The position numbers and the translations under genes are program-made. A model generated the notes under the pieces. The model ran no database searches and was not told where the DNA came from. It saw only the letters and a program-made list of their open reading frames with translations. Shown piece after piece: positions 8,351-16,848 of a stretch of 64,000 bases of DNA. Positions within the stretch are counted from its first letter, which is position 1. Each line of letters starts with the position of its first letter. This DNA comes from JALYGK01 sp036259835 (GTDB taxonomy: Bacteria > Actinomycetota > UBA4738), in NCBI GenBank assembly GCA_036259835.1, contig DATABA010000022.1, forward strand, positions 17,274 through 81,273. The letters run 5' to 3'.

Positions 8351-8962
8351 ATGCTTCGCGCAGCAGGGAAGATGCGGACGGTCGTGCTGGCCGCCGCTTT
8401 CGCGGGCGGTCTGGTGGTTGTCCCAGGGCCCGCGTCGGCCGGTGGCGGGGGTACCTGCCACGACTCCAAGCACGTCGGCAGGTCCGGCGTGACGGTCGAT
8501 GCAAAGGAATCGTGCTTCTTTCCCACGGTCCTGTACGTCAAGGAGGGGACCACGGTCACCTGGACGAACAGGGATCACGTCGAACACTCCGTGACTGGGC
8601 TCGCGGCCGCCTGGGGAACGAAGGAGGACGTGCTTCAGCAGGGACAGAGTGTGTCCGTCGAGTTCATCGAACCGGGCGTGTATCCGTACACGTGCTTCCT
8701 TCACCCGGGGATGGTCGGCGCGGTTGCCGTGGGTTTGCCCACCGCCGCCAAGGAGGGAGATGCCATCCCGTCGGCGTCAGTACCGATCGGACGGCCCGCT
8801 CCTGATCCTGGCGCCGGCAAGCCGGCTCCAGCAGCTGCCACCGGCTCGGCGAAATCAGAGCTTATGTGGCCGTGGCTGTTTGCCGGACTGGCTGTCCTCG
8901 CCGCTACGGGGTTCCTGGTATTGGACGCGCTCAGGGGTCGAAGGCTTCGCTCGATAGCCTGA
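8351..8962 (+). CDS. Secreted, C-terminally membrane-anchored cupredoxin (plastocyanin-like)
   Basis: 203 residues. The N-terminal signal peptide (MRTVVLAAAFAGGLVV...ASA) is followed by a type-1 copper domain. Probable copper ligands are the His pair in NRDHVEHSV and the C-terminal loop YTCFLHPGM (Cys, His, Met). After a Pro/Ala-rich linker there is one membrane helix (WPWLFAGLAVLAATGFLVLDAL) and a short basic tail (RGRRLR), so the protein is anchored facing outward. A role in extracytoplasmic electron transfer or copper handling is inferred. No oxidase or copper pump lies beside it. Confidence 0.85.
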   Translation: MLRAAGKMRTVVLAAAFAGGLVVVPGPASAGGGGTCHDSKHVGRSGVTVDAKESCFFPTVLYVKEGTTVTWTNRDHVEHSVTGLAAAWGTKEDVLQQGQSVSVEFIEPGVYPYTCFLHPGMVGAVAVGLPTAAKEGDAIPSASVPIGRPAPDPGAGKPAPAAATGSAKSELMWPWLFAGLAVLAATGFLVLDALRGRRLRSIA

Positions 8963-8981
8963 GCTGCGCGCCGCCGCCCGG

Positions 8982-9566
8982 TCAGGACGGAGAGGCGCCC
9001 GCAGAGTGACCGATCTGCTCGAGGGTTCGCCGCATCTGGGCGATGTGGAGGAGCCCATGCCCGGCGAGCATTCGGTACGTGATGTCGAAGCTCTCGGGGC
9101 CGCGCTCGGCGTGGATCCCGACCCTCGCGCGGTCGCCTTCGGAGGTGCGATTCCAGAGCCGGACGTGCGACCGGATGAGTGCTCTCCACAGCGCGAGGAG
9201 CTCGTTGGGGTCCTCATCCACGTGGCGGAGGCGCTCCACCAAGAGGTCCTGGTCGTACGCCATGAGGGGCGGCTCCTCGTGCGCGAGGATCCATCGCAAA
9301 CGGCCGGCGACCATGAGTTCGGCATCGACCATGTGACCGAGGAGCTCGATCACGGACCACTCGCTGGGCTCCGGTCGCGTCCGGAGGTGCTCGCCGGCCT
9401 GATGCACCAGTGTCTCGGCGTCGTCGGGAACCCGCTGAATGACCTCCGTCGGGTCCTGATCCCCGAGGAGTCCCAGAAGCGTGTCGCGGTATTCCTTCCC
9501 TGCGGACACCGGGTCTAGGCCGACATCAAGGGCGGCCTCGGCGCCGGACGATCGCTCTCGGTGCAT
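8982..9566 (-). CDS. DinB-family (DinB_2) protein
   Basis: 194 residues from ATG 9566; the frame extends upstream without conserved sequence. The four-helix DinB/YfiT fold is suggested by LLGHMVDAELMVAGRLRWIL and RMLAGHGLLHIAQMRRTLEQI. These contain the spaced His residues (in LLGHMVD and GHGLLHIAQ) that bind metal in this superfamily. Members are metal- or thiol-dependent transferases, often mycothiol-linked in actinobacteria; the activity of this one is unknown. It is convergent with the cupredoxin gene. Confidence 0.78.
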   Translation of the reverse strand: MHRERSSGAEAALDVGLDPVSAGKEYRDTLLGLLGDQDPTEVIQRVPDDAETLVHQAGEHLRTRPEPSEWSVIELLGHMVDAELMVAGRLRWILAHEEPPLMAYDQDLLVERLRHVDEDPNELLALWRALIRSHVRLWNRTSEGDRARVGIHAERGPESFDITYRMLAGHGLLHIAQMRRTLEQIGHSAGASPS

Positions 9567-9639
9567 GCATGGATTATGCCGAACCCGCACCGATCTTCGC
9601 CCGCAGTCCACGTGCAGACTGCGCTACTACGTTGAGGGC

Positions 9640-10302
9640 ATGCCCGCAAGCATCACGCCGAAACAGTTCCACCAGACCGACGGCGTCGACGACTGGCGCG
9701 TGCTGGGGGATGGAGCCTGCGCGTACTTCCCCACTGCCTCGTTCGAAGAAGGCGTCCGGCTAATCCAAGCGATCAGCGAAATCGGTGGTTTGGGCGCCGG
9801 CCATCCCGATATCGACTTGCGAGTGGAAGGCGTTACCGTGCGACTCGTCACCATCACAGCTGGCTACTACGGGCTGAGCCAGCGGGACGTCGAGCTCGCC
9901 CGAGCGATTTCGACGGTGGCCCGTGATCTTGACCTCGCAGCAGACCCCTCTGCCACCCAAACCGTTCAGATTGCGATCGATGCGCTCGTCCATCCTGACG
10001 TGATTCCGTTCTGGCGAGCGGTGCTCGGCTACGTGGACCGCGACCCAGTCGGTGAGGATCTGATCGACCCACATCGTCGTGGTGCGCCGCTCTGGTTCCA
10101 GCAGATGGATGCGCCGCGCCCGCAGCGCAACCGAATCTACGTCGATGTCTTCGTTCCACACGAGGAGGCGGAGAAACGAGTCGCGGCGGCGATCGCGGCC
10201 GGTGGGCACCTGGTGGGCGACGAGCATGCGCCGGAATGGTGGACGCTGGCCGACGCCGAGGGGAACGAGGTCGACGTGGCCACGACGTTTACCCGCGACT
10301 GA
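9640..10302 (+). CDS. Fusion of a pterin-4a-carbinolamine dehydratase-like domain and a VOC (glyoxalase-like) domain
   Basis: 220 residues from ATG 9640. Residues ~15-95 follow the PCD/DCoH pattern (FEEGVRLIQAISEIG, HPDIDLRVEGVTVRLVT, GLSQRDVELARAIS). The paired His of the dehydratase motif HHP is a single His here, and the usual Thr-His is Thr-Ile, so dehydratase activity is doubtful. Residues ~105-220 are a VOC/glyoxalase-like domain (FWRAVLGYV, NRIYVDVFVPHEEAEKRVAAAI, WWTLADAEGNEVDVAT). This two-domain arrangement occurs in actinobacterial hypothetical proteins. The function is unknown. Confidence 0.75.
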   Translation: MPASITPKQFHQTDGVDDWRVLGDGACAYFPTASFEEGVRLIQAISEIGGLGAGHPDIDLRVEGVTVRLVTITAGYYGLSQRDVELARAISTVARDLDLAADPSATQTVQIAIDALVHPDVIPFWRAVLGYVDRDPVGEDLIDPHRRGAPLWFQQMDAPRPQRNRIYVDVFVPHEEAEKRVAAAIAAGGHLVGDEHAPEWWTLADAEGNEVDVATTFTRD

Positions 10303-10341
10303 GTTCGGCCGTAGGAGCGGCGTCGGCACCAGCTCCTCCAG

Positions 10342-10380
10342 GGCTGACAACCCCGTCCTCAGCGGTCATCATTGTCAGCC
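10342..10380. repeat. Inverted repeat upstream of the adenylate cyclase gene
   Basis: GGCTGACAA at 10342-10350 is perfectly complementary to TTGTCAGCC at 10372-10380, with 21 nt between the arms. It lies in the 99-nt gap between the VOC gene and the cyclase ATG. It could be a terminator-like hairpin (no T-run follows) or a protein-binding site. Confidence 0.5.
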
Positions 10381-10401
10381 GGGGGGCACCGCGAGTTCAC
10401 G

Positions 10402-11727
10402 ATGGATAGGACCGATACGCCAACGCAAGCTGGAAGGCGGTTGCCGTTCAGCCTCGAGCGGCTGCGGCTGCGGTTTCGCGACCCTGCTCTCGAGGCGGCA
10501 TTTCGGGATAATAGGTTCCGCCACAATGTGGCGAACATCCGCTTCGCCTTCTTTGCCGGGATCGTCGTCTGGGTGGCGTGGGGATTCCTCCTGCGACCTC
10601 ACATCCTTGCCGAGGCTGATCGCAGACTCGACACGATCATGCGGTTTGGGGTGTTTATACCGATGCTCCTCGTCGGCTTTGTGCTTACGTTCACACCCTT
10701 CTTCCGGCGAATTTGGCAAGGACTGTCGGTGTTCATCGCGACGACCACGATCCTGTTATGGGTTTACTACGTCTCGCACATCTTGACGCTGCCTGCCGAG
10801 TACGGCTACGTCGGGGTCATCCTGATCACGGCGTTCACGTACACGCTCCTGCGGCTTCGGTTCCTCTGGGTGGTAGTCATCACGGTGGTCGGCATCGCCG
10901 CATACCTGCCGTACGCGTTCACGGCGCGCTACATCGTGGACGTGAGCCGGACGTTGGCGACCCTTTATCTGGTCTCGTTCGGATTTCTGGGAGGCCTGGC
11001 CGCCTACCGACTCGAACGGTTCTCCAGACAGGTGTTCCTTCGGGAGCGCCAGCTCGACCAGGAACGGGAGCGATCAGACGCCCTGCTGCTAAACATCCTC
11101 CCGCAGGCGATTGTCGAGCAGCTCAAGACCTCCTCCGGCGGGCGGATCGCTCAAGCGTTCGACCAAGTGACGGTCGTCATCGCCGACGCCGTTGGATCCA
11201 CGGAGCAGGGGGCACGGTCATCGCCCGAGAGGTTCGCCGCCGCTCTGGACGAGCTGTTCCGCAGGTTCGACGACCTTGCCGACCGGCACGGCCTCGAGAA
11301 GATCAAGACCATCGGAGACGCGTACATGGCCGTGGCGGGCGCGCCTGTCCCTATGGCGAATCACGCCGCGGCGGCGGTTTCCATGGCGCTCGAGATGCTC
11401 GCCGAAGCCGGGCAGGTTCAGTGGCCCTCCGGTGACGCCATCCGGGTGCGGATCGGGGTCGCCACCGGGCCGGCCGTCGCCGGAATCATCGGGTTCCGGA
11501 AGTTCGCCTACGACCTGTGGGGCGACACCGTGAACCTCGCCAGCAGACTCCAGGAATCCGCAGAGCCCGGCCAGGCGCTGGTCTCGGAACCGACGGCCGA
11601 GTTGCTCAGCCATGACTACGACTTCGGGCCTCCGCACATCGTGGACCTGAAGGGCAAGGGACCGACTCCCGCCCGCGTCGTGCTCGGCCGCCGTGCCGAC
11701 CTTCCCATTAAGGTGCCGTCTGCTTGA
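10402..11727 (+). CDS. Membrane-bound class III adenylate/guanylate cyclase
   Basis: About 441 residues from ATG 10402 (TTG 10372 is an alternative). Residues ~45-210 hold six predicted membrane helices, followed by a linker helix with LLLNILPQAIVEQLK typical of class III cyclases. The CHD domain (~250-440) has both metal-binding Asp (VTVVIADAVGST and KTIGDAYMAVAG). It also has the transition-state region LWGDTVNLASRLQ, with the Asn and Arg that stabilise catalysis. The base-specifying pair is consistent with ATP (KIKTIGD ... YDLWGDT). It should make cAMP at the membrane. It ends in a TTGA junction with the next gene. Confidence 0.9.
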   Translation: MDRTDTPTQAGRRLPFSLERLRLRFRDPALEAAFRDNRFRHNVANIRFAFFAGIVVWVAWGFLLRPHILAEADRRLDTIMRFGVFIPMLLVGFVLTFTPFFRRIWQGLSVFIATTTILLWVYYVSHILTLPAEYGYVGVILITAFTYTLLRLRFLWVVVITVVGIAAYLPYAFTARYIVDVSRTLATLYLVSFGFLGGLAAYRLERFSRQVFLRERQLDQERERSDALLLNILPQAIVEQLKTSSGGRIAQAFDQVTVVIADAVGSTEQGARSSPERFAAALDELFRRFDDLADRHGLEKIKTIGDAYMAVAGAPVPMANHAAAAVSMALEMLAEAGQVQWPSGDAIRVRIGVATGPAVAGIIGFRKFAYDLWGDTVNLASRLQESAEPGQALVSEPTAELLSHDYDFGPPHIVDLKGKGPTPARVVLGRRADLPIKVPSA

Positions 11728-11741
11728 GGCGGACTGACCTC

Positions 11742-12650
11742 ATGAGGAAGCTCTTGCTGCTGGGCGTGTGCGTGACGCTGACAGCGTGCACTTCCTCCGG
11801 TGCCGGGCGGACTCCCCCTAGTCCCGGTGAACCGAAGGACGTGATCGTCGTCGGGGTGTCCGGCGCGTTCGCTGAGAACCAGATCGTGGCGGAGATGTAC
11901 GCGCAAGTCCTGGAGGGGGCCGGCTACAGCGTCGAGCGACAGTTCGACCTCCGATCTCGGGAGATCTCCCAGAATGCCCTCGAGTCGGGACAGATCGACC
12001 TGAAGCCGGAGTACCTCTCTTCGTTGCTCCTCTTTCTCGATCCGAATGCACAACCCGCGGACGATCCCGCTGGGGTTGCCAGACAAGACGGCGAGCTGTT
12101 GGAGGGGAAAGGGATCACGGTGCTCTCGCCGTCACCAGCGCAGGACACGAATGAGTTCGTGGCGAACGCGAAGACAGCCCAGCGATTCAACCTCACGACG
12201 ATGAGTTCCCTCGCGCCCGTCGCAGGCCAACTGACGTTCGGCGGCCCGCCGGAATGCGCTCAACGACCGTTCTGCCTCCCGGGACTGCACAGGGTCTACG
12301 GGATCCTCTTCGAGGATTTCCTAGCGCTGGATGTGGGAGGGCCCCAGACGATCGCCGCACTGAAGGCCGACGAAGTGCAGATCGGCCTGCTCTTCTCCAC
12401 GGACCCGAGCATCAGGGAGAACGGATTCGTTCCGCTCGTGGACGATAAGCACCTCCAGAACGCGGAAAACATCACGCCAGTGATCCGCTCGGAGAAGCTC
12501 AACGCCGAGATCGAGGGATTGCTCGGTGAGGTGAGCGCCCGGCTCTCTACGGGGACCGTGACCGAGCTCGTGGGGAAGGTCGTGATCGAGAATCAGAATG
12601 TGGCGACGGTGGTCAGAGAGTTCCTGACGGCAAACGGCCTTTCCGATTAG
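11742..12650 (+). CDS. OpuBC/ProX-like substrate-binding lipoprotein (glycine betaine/choline type)
   Basis: 302 residues from ATG 11742; TTG 11724, which overlaps the cyclase stop, is an alternative. A lipoprotein signal ends in LTAC (Cys16). The body resembles OpuAC-type binding domains: VGVSGAFAENQIVAEMYAQVLEGAGY, then SGQIDLKPEYLSSLLLFL, and later AALKADEVQIGLLFSTDPSI. No permease or ATPase gene is adjacent, so it is an orphan binding protein that must use a transporter elsewhere or act as a sensor partner. Confidence 0.82.
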   Translation: MRKLLLLGVCVTLTACTSSGAGRTPPSPGEPKDVIVVGVSGAFAENQIVAEMYAQVLEGAGYSVERQFDLRSREISQNALESGQIDLKPEYLSSLLLFLDPNAQPADDPAGVARQDGELLEGKGITVLSPSPAQDTNEFVANAKTAQRFNLTTMSSLAPVAGQLTFGGPPECAQRPFCLPGLHRVYGILFEDFLALDVGGPQTIAALKADEVQIGLLFSTDPSIRENGFVPLVDDKHLQNAENITPVIRSEKLNAEIEGLLGEVSARLSTGTVTELVGKVVIENQNVATVVREFLTANGLSD

Positions 12651-12673
12651 CGGTCGTTAGCCGTTTCCGGTCG

Positions 12674-12746
12674 TGCCCCCGGGAGGAATCGAACCTCCGA
12701 CACACGGTTTAGGAAACCGTTGCTCTATCCACTGAGCTACGAGGGC
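12674..12746 (-). tRNA. tRNA-Arg (anticodon CCT)
   Basis: On the minus strand the acceptor stem GCCCTCG pairs with CGGGGGC. The anticodon stem ACGGT/ACCGT encloses the loop TTCCTAA, giving anticodon CCT, and the T-arm is GGAGG-TTCGATT-CCTCC. The discriminator base is A and CCA is not encoded. It stands alone between the OpuBC-like gene and a divergent ArsR-type gene. Confidence 0.95.
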
Positions 12747-12811
12747 AAGAGGTCTCTCTAGAGTACGAGAGGCGGCGACGACAGTGTGGCGATCACCTTC
12801 CTTCGTTCCTC

Positions 12812-12841
12812 TTGACGGATACTCTTTGTGTTCGATATTTT
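12812..12841 (+). promoter_or_regulatory. Predicted promoter of the ArsR-type regulator/MFS operon
   Basis: TTGACG at 12812-12817 and TATTTT at 12836-12841 are separated by 18 nt. The AT-rich -10 region falls inside the first of two palindromes (12831-12846), so a bound dimer would block polymerase. Confidence 0.5.
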
Positions 12842-12869
12842 TCGAACCATACGTTCGATCCTTGTCGAA
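12831..12869. promoter_or_regulatory. Tandem palindromic operators, TTCGA-N6-TCGAA
   Basis: Two identical-form inverted repeats lie 23 bp apart: 12831-12846 (TTCGA tatttt TCGAA) and 12854-12869 (TTCGA tccttg TCGAA). They lie at and just after the predicted -10, before the ATG at 12927 of an ArsR-type regulator. Arms and spacer are the same in both while the spacer sequence differs, which points to a dimer-binding site. Autorepression is inferred. Confidence 0.65.
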
Positions 12870-12926
12870 AAGGATAAATCCTTGGGGCAGACGCTCCTTG
12901 ATCGTCGCCGGGCGGCTCCGCAGCCG

Positions 12927-13958
12927 ATGGTGGACATCCGCTTCGGGACGTCGTACGAGCTGCTTTTGAGCATTTCTGCATATCAGGCACCCGAGCTCGT
13001 CGGGGCGCCGGACGTCGTGCCGCCTTCGTTTCTGGCAGTGCCGAAGACGCTTCCCAGAGCGATTCGAGAAGCGGTCGATCGGGTCGGCCTCGGGCCCATG
13101 TGGCAGAACTTCGTCGGCTTCGCCGCGACCGACCCGGTGGCCAGCGACATCCCTTCGCTGATTCGAAAGGTTGAGGCCACCTCCGCATTCGATGTGCGGC
13201 TCACCGCACTCGGAGCGCGCTCTCCCGCCTTCAGAGCCGTCGTCGACCCCGGAATCTTCACCGACGCAGCTCAGGGTGACGCGAACGCGAGGGCCGAATT
13301 GGTGGAGAGGTTCGCGAAGTCGCCCAGGGAACGCGTCGAATTCACGAAGCTCCTCACTCTCAAGGCCGGCGAGACGAAGCGCGCGATCGTCGACGTTCTG
13401 CGGTTGTGGCACCGCGAGGTGCTGGCCCCTCGCGAGTCACAAGTTCAGGAGGTGCTACGCCGGGACGTCACGAGCAAGCTCTCGCACCGAAAGCGGGTCC
13501 CGGCAGAGACGCTCATCGAAATCGCAACGAACGGTCTCGAATACCGTCCAGAGCGTTGGGCGAAGCGGGTTCTGCTCATCCCTCAACTCTCGTGGCGCCC
13601 CTGGAACGTCTTGCTCGACCACCAGGACGTCTCGATCATTTGCTATCCCGTCGCGGACGAGAGTCTGGGAATGGACCGTGATGAACCACCCGCGTCGCTC
13701 GTGCGCTTTCATCAGGCGCTGGGCGACGACAAGCGCCTTCGGATCCTCAAACGCCTGGCAGAGGGAAGCGCCACGCTTCAAGAGCTCGCCGCCGTGGCGA
13801 ACCTGGCGAAATCGTCCGCTCATCATCACCTGGTCCTTCTTCGATCCGCCGGTCTGGTTCGCACGACGACCGAAGAACAGGGCCGCTACACGCTTCGACG
13901 CGACCAGATCACGAACATGTCGGCGCAGCTCGAGCAGTTCCTCAGGGGCATCGAATGA
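12927..13958 (+). CDS. ArsR-family winged-helix regulator with large N-terminal domain
   Basis: 343 residues from ATG 12927. The frame is open from 12828, but that stretch carries the promoter and operators, so I use the later ATG. The HTH_20/ArsR domain is C-terminal (~250-335: DDKRLRILKRLAEGSATLQELA, AKSSAHHHLVLLRSAGLV). The ~240-residue N-terminal part is all-helical and of unknown role, probably effector sensing, and is seen in actinobacterial ArsR proteins. It overlaps the MFS transporter gene (ATGA), so it likely regulates that exporter. Confidence 0.85.
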   Translation: MVDIRFGTSYELLLSISAYQAPELVGAPDVVPPSFLAVPKTLPRAIREAVDRVGLGPMWQNFVGFAATDPVASDIPSLIRKVEATSAFDVRLTALGARSPAFRAVVDPGIFTDAAQGDANARAELVERFAKSPRERVEFTKLLTLKAGETKRAIVDVLRLWHREVLAPRESQVQEVLRRDVTSKLSHRKRVPAETLIEIATNGLEYRPERWAKRVLLIPQLSWRPWNVLLDHQDVSIICYPVADESLGMDRDEPPASLVRFHQALGDDKRLRILKRLAEGSATLQELAAVANLAKSSAHHHLVLLRSAGLVRTTTEEQGRYTLRRDQITNMSAQLEQFLRGIE

Positions 13959-15271
13959 ACGAAGCGAAGCGCTCCTCGTCGCTGTGGCGGCAGAGCAATT
14001 TCATGAAGCTCTGGACCGCCCAGACCATCAGCCAGTTCGGCACCCAGGTGACGTTGCTGGCGCTGCCGCTGGCGGCGGTGCTCGTTCTGGATGCAACACC
14101 GTTTCAGGTCGGGCTTCTCACGACGCTCGAGTACCTGCCGTTCCTTCTCATCGGCTTGCCCGCAGGAGTCTGGGTCGACCGTTTGCCACGGCGCCCGATC
14201 CTCATCGCCGGTGACATGTTGCGCGCCGTGACGCTCGGGTCGGTCCCGATCGCCTATCAGATGGGCGTGCTTTCCATGACACAGCTGTACGTCGTCGCAC
14301 TCTTGACCGGAGTCGGCACGGTCTTCTTCGACATCGCTGATCAAGCCTTCCTTCCGTCGCTCGTTGGGCGCGACCGACTGGTTCAGGCGAACGGACGCTT
14401 GGAAATGAGTCGCTCGGGCGCTCAGCTGGCCGGACCCGGAATCGCCGGGTTCCTGGTCGAATGGGTTCGAGCTCCGATGGCGATTGCCCTCGACGCCGTC
14501 AGCTATGTGCTCTCCGCGCTGTTCCTCGCCGCCATCCCGCGGACGAAAGGCCAGGCCTCGAGGGCCGGCGCCGGCCGCAGGAGCATGAGGGCGGAGATCC
14601 GGGAAGGTCTTCGCTATGTATTCCGCCATCCACTTCTGTTGCCGATTGCCGGTTGTACGGCCACGTCCAACCTGTTCAGTTCGATGCTGCTGGCCGTGCT
14701 GATCCTCTTCGCCATTCGGGAGCTGGGTCTGTCTCCGGGTGAAATCGGGATCATCTTCGCCATCGGGAACGTCGGGTTCCTGGTGGGGGCCGTCGTCGCG
14801 GCACGCGTCGCGAAGGTCCTCGGGTTGGGCCGGGCCATCGTCGGGTGCGCCATGGTCTTCGGCGCCTCGAACTTGCTGATTCCGGTGGCGAGTTCCTCGA
14901 CGGCCGCTCCACTCCTGATCGGAGCGATGTTCCTCATGGGGCTTGGAGGGACGGCCTACAACGTGAACCAGGTCAGCCTCCGGCAAGCGATCACTCCCGA
15001 GAAGATCTTGGGGCGCATGAACGCGACCATGCGCTTTCTGGTTTGGGGAACCATGCCGATCGGCGCGTTCGTCGGAGGAATCCTCGGCAACACGCTTGGC
15101 CTCCGGCCGACGGTTTGGGTCGCCGCGATCGGCGGCACGCTGGCGTTCATCCCGCCGTTGCTCTCTCCGGTCAGGTCGCTCCAGCGAGTGCCCGACATCG
15201 AGCCGTCGCCGGGCGCCGTAGCGACGCCCCCGCGGTCCTTACAGGCGCCGTCGGACGTCGCCGCACCGTAG
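13955..15271 (+). CDS. MFS transporter (drug-efflux/enterobactin-exporter-like, 12 TM)
   Basis: 438 residues, about twelve membrane helices. The N-terminus NFMKLWTAQTISQFGTQVTLLALPLAA and loop GVWVDRLPRRPILIAGD (MFS motif A) are typical of the MFS_3 (EntS/TetV-like) exporter group. It is co-translated with the ArsR-type regulator through an ATGA overlap. Export of a toxic compound sensed by that regulator is inferred; the substrate is unknown. Confidence 0.9.
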   Translation: MNEAKRSSSLWRQSNFMKLWTAQTISQFGTQVTLLALPLAAVLVLDATPFQVGLLTTLEYLPFLLIGLPAGVWVDRLPRRPILIAGDMLRAVTLGSVPIAYQMGVLSMTQLYVVALLTGVGTVFFDIADQAFLPSLVGRDRLVQANGRLEMSRSGAQLAGPGIAGFLVEWVRAPMAIALDAVSYVLSALFLAAIPRTKGQASRAGAGRRSMRAEIREGLRYVFRHPLLLPIAGCTATSNLFSSMLLAVLILFAIRELGLSPGEIGIIFAIGNVGFLVGAVVAARVAKVLGLGRAIVGCAMVFGASNLLIPVASSSTAAPLLIGAMFLMGLGGTAYNVNQVSLRQAITPEKILGRMNATMRFLVWGTMPIGAFVGGILGNTLGLRPTVWVAAIGGTLAFIPPLLSPVRSLQRVPDIEPSPGAVATPPRSLQAPSDVAAP

Positions 15272-15300
15272 AGCCTGACCAGCGGGTCTAGAGTCGGCCG

Positions 15301-16848
15301 ATGGCCCCGTTTCGCACCTCATGGCCGGTTCGTGGGGCGCTCTTCGCGATGCTGGCCGGTTACTTCGGGTTCGTCCTCATTGCCTCGGCGCCGTCCTCTC
15401 CGCTCAGACCCCCACTGCCCCGGCGGGTCGGCGTTCCGGCCTGGGGTGAAATGGCGAGTGAGTGGATCGGTCTCGATCGCTTGACCCATGACGGGCTAAC
15501 CGTCATGGCTCTGCTCTTGCTTGCAGCTCTCCTCGCGGCGTTCACGTTTATCTCCCGGGAGGCCTGGAACGAACGAACGGGTCTCGGTTCAGTGATCGCG
15601 ATCACGGCCGTCTCCCTCGGCCTAGTCACCGCGGGACCGCTCGTGCTTTCGCGCGATGTGTACAGCTATGCCTCGTACGGACGGATGTACGCGGTCTCCC
15701 ACACAAACCCGTACGTGGCGAGCCCCAGCAAGTTCGGAAGAGATCCCTTCACTGGAGTTGTGTCGAATGAATGGCGAAACACGCCATCCGTCTACGGTCC
15801 GGCTTTCACGCTGCTGAGCGCTGCAATCGCGGGAGCAGCGAGAAACTCACCCGCTGCCACCGTTTGGACGTTCAAGGTGTTGGCTGTCATCGCGGCGGGA
15901 GGTGCGGCGTATCTCGCGGCTGCGGCGTCCAGGGCCGTACGGCCCGGCAAGGAGGCCTTCGCGGTCGCCGTCGTTGGCCTCAATCCACTGATGGTCCTCC
16001 ACGTCGTCGGGGCGGGACACAACGACGCGCTCGTCGCCGCCCTGCTTGCCGGCGCTCTACTCGTGGCCGTATGCGCGGCGCGGTCGCGGGACCACTCGAA
16101 GGAAGCGAATCGAGAAGCTTCGGGTTCAGAGACCTTCTCCACCGCTTCAGCAATTGCCGTGACCGTCCTCATCACATTGGCAGCGCTCATCAAGGTGATC
16201 GCGGCGATCCCGTTACTGCTGTGGCTCGCATATCTCGTTCGGTCGTCGCCCCCCAGGAGACGAGTGCGGGTTGCCGGGATCCAGGGTGCCGTCGCTATCG
16301 CGGTTACGGCGGCCGTCACGGCGCCGCTGTTTTCGGGCGGGGACACGCTGAGGGCAATCGGAAACGTGGCCGGAAGGGAAGGCTGGGCCAGCAGCGCCCG
16401 TCTCGTCGCTCGGACCCTTCGAGCACTTACGGGAGTGGAGCTCGGTTCGTCCGCCGACGTCGCCCTATCGGTGGGCGTCTACCTGGGTTTTTTGGCCGTT
16501 TTCCTGACGCTCACATGGCAGCTTTTTCGGGCGACCGGCGGGGATCCGGCCGCCGTGTGGGGAGGGGGACTCCTGTTGTTTGCGCTCGCGGCCTCGTATC
16601 TCCTGCCGTGGTACGCGGCGTGGTTCCTTCCGTTCGTGCCGTTCCTCATGAACGTCCGGCTGGGAACCGTCGCGTTGGTGGTCGCCGGACTCCTCACCTT
16701 GACGGGAGTTCCGGCCGAGCCCGGATTGGACCCATCCCTCTGGCGGAACATGATTCTCGTCGTTCACTACGTGGTCGCACCCGCGATGCTCGCGCTTCTG
16801 TTCGTCGCCGCCGTGCGGGTGAGGCGGCTCGGCATGCTACAGGCCTGA
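15301..16848 (+). CDS. GT-C family alpha-1,6-mannosyltransferase-like membrane protein (MptA/MptB type)
   Basis: 515 residues with more than ten membrane helices. The MptB-type signature SRDVYSYASYGRMYAVSHTNPY (~115-137) includes the catalytic-region Asp of GT-C polyprenol-phosphomannose-dependent transferases. Later GAGHNDALVAALLAGALL and YLLPWYAAWFLPF match the same family. MptA/MptB build the mannan backbone of lipomannan in mycobacteria and corynebacteria. Here it stands alone, and its 3' end overlaps a convergent SAF-domain gene by 12 nt. Confidence 0.82.
   Translation: MAPFRTSWPVRGALFAMLAGYFGFVLIASAPSSPLRPPLPRRVGVPAWGEMASEWIGLDRLTHDGLTVMALLLLAALLAAFTFISREAWNERTGLGSVIAITAVSLGLVTAGPLVLSRDVYSYASYGRMYAVSHTNPYVASPSKFGRDPFTGVVSNEWRNTPSVYGPAFTLLSAAIAGAARNSPAATVWTFKVLAVIAAGGAAYLAAAASRAVRPGKEAFAVAVVGLNPLMVLHVVGAGHNDALVAALLAGALLVAVCAARSRDHSKEANREASGSETFSTASAIAVTVLITLAALIKVIAAIPLLLWLAYLVRSSPPRRRVRVAGIQGAVAIAVTAAVTAPLFSGGDTLRAIGNVAGREGWASSARLVARTLRALTGVELGSSADVALSVGVYLGFLAVFLTLTWQLFRATGGDPAAVWGGGLLLFALAASYLLPWYAAWFLPFVPFLMNVRLGTVALVVAGLLTLTGVPAEPGLDPSLWRNMILVVHYVVAPAMLALLFVAAVRVRRLGMLQA

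Noticed and set aside
12828..12926. N-terminal extension of the ArsR-type regulator from ATG 12828
   Set aside because: The stretch is AT-rich, holds the promoter and both palindromes, and encodes no conserved sequence; ATG 12927 fits the family start.
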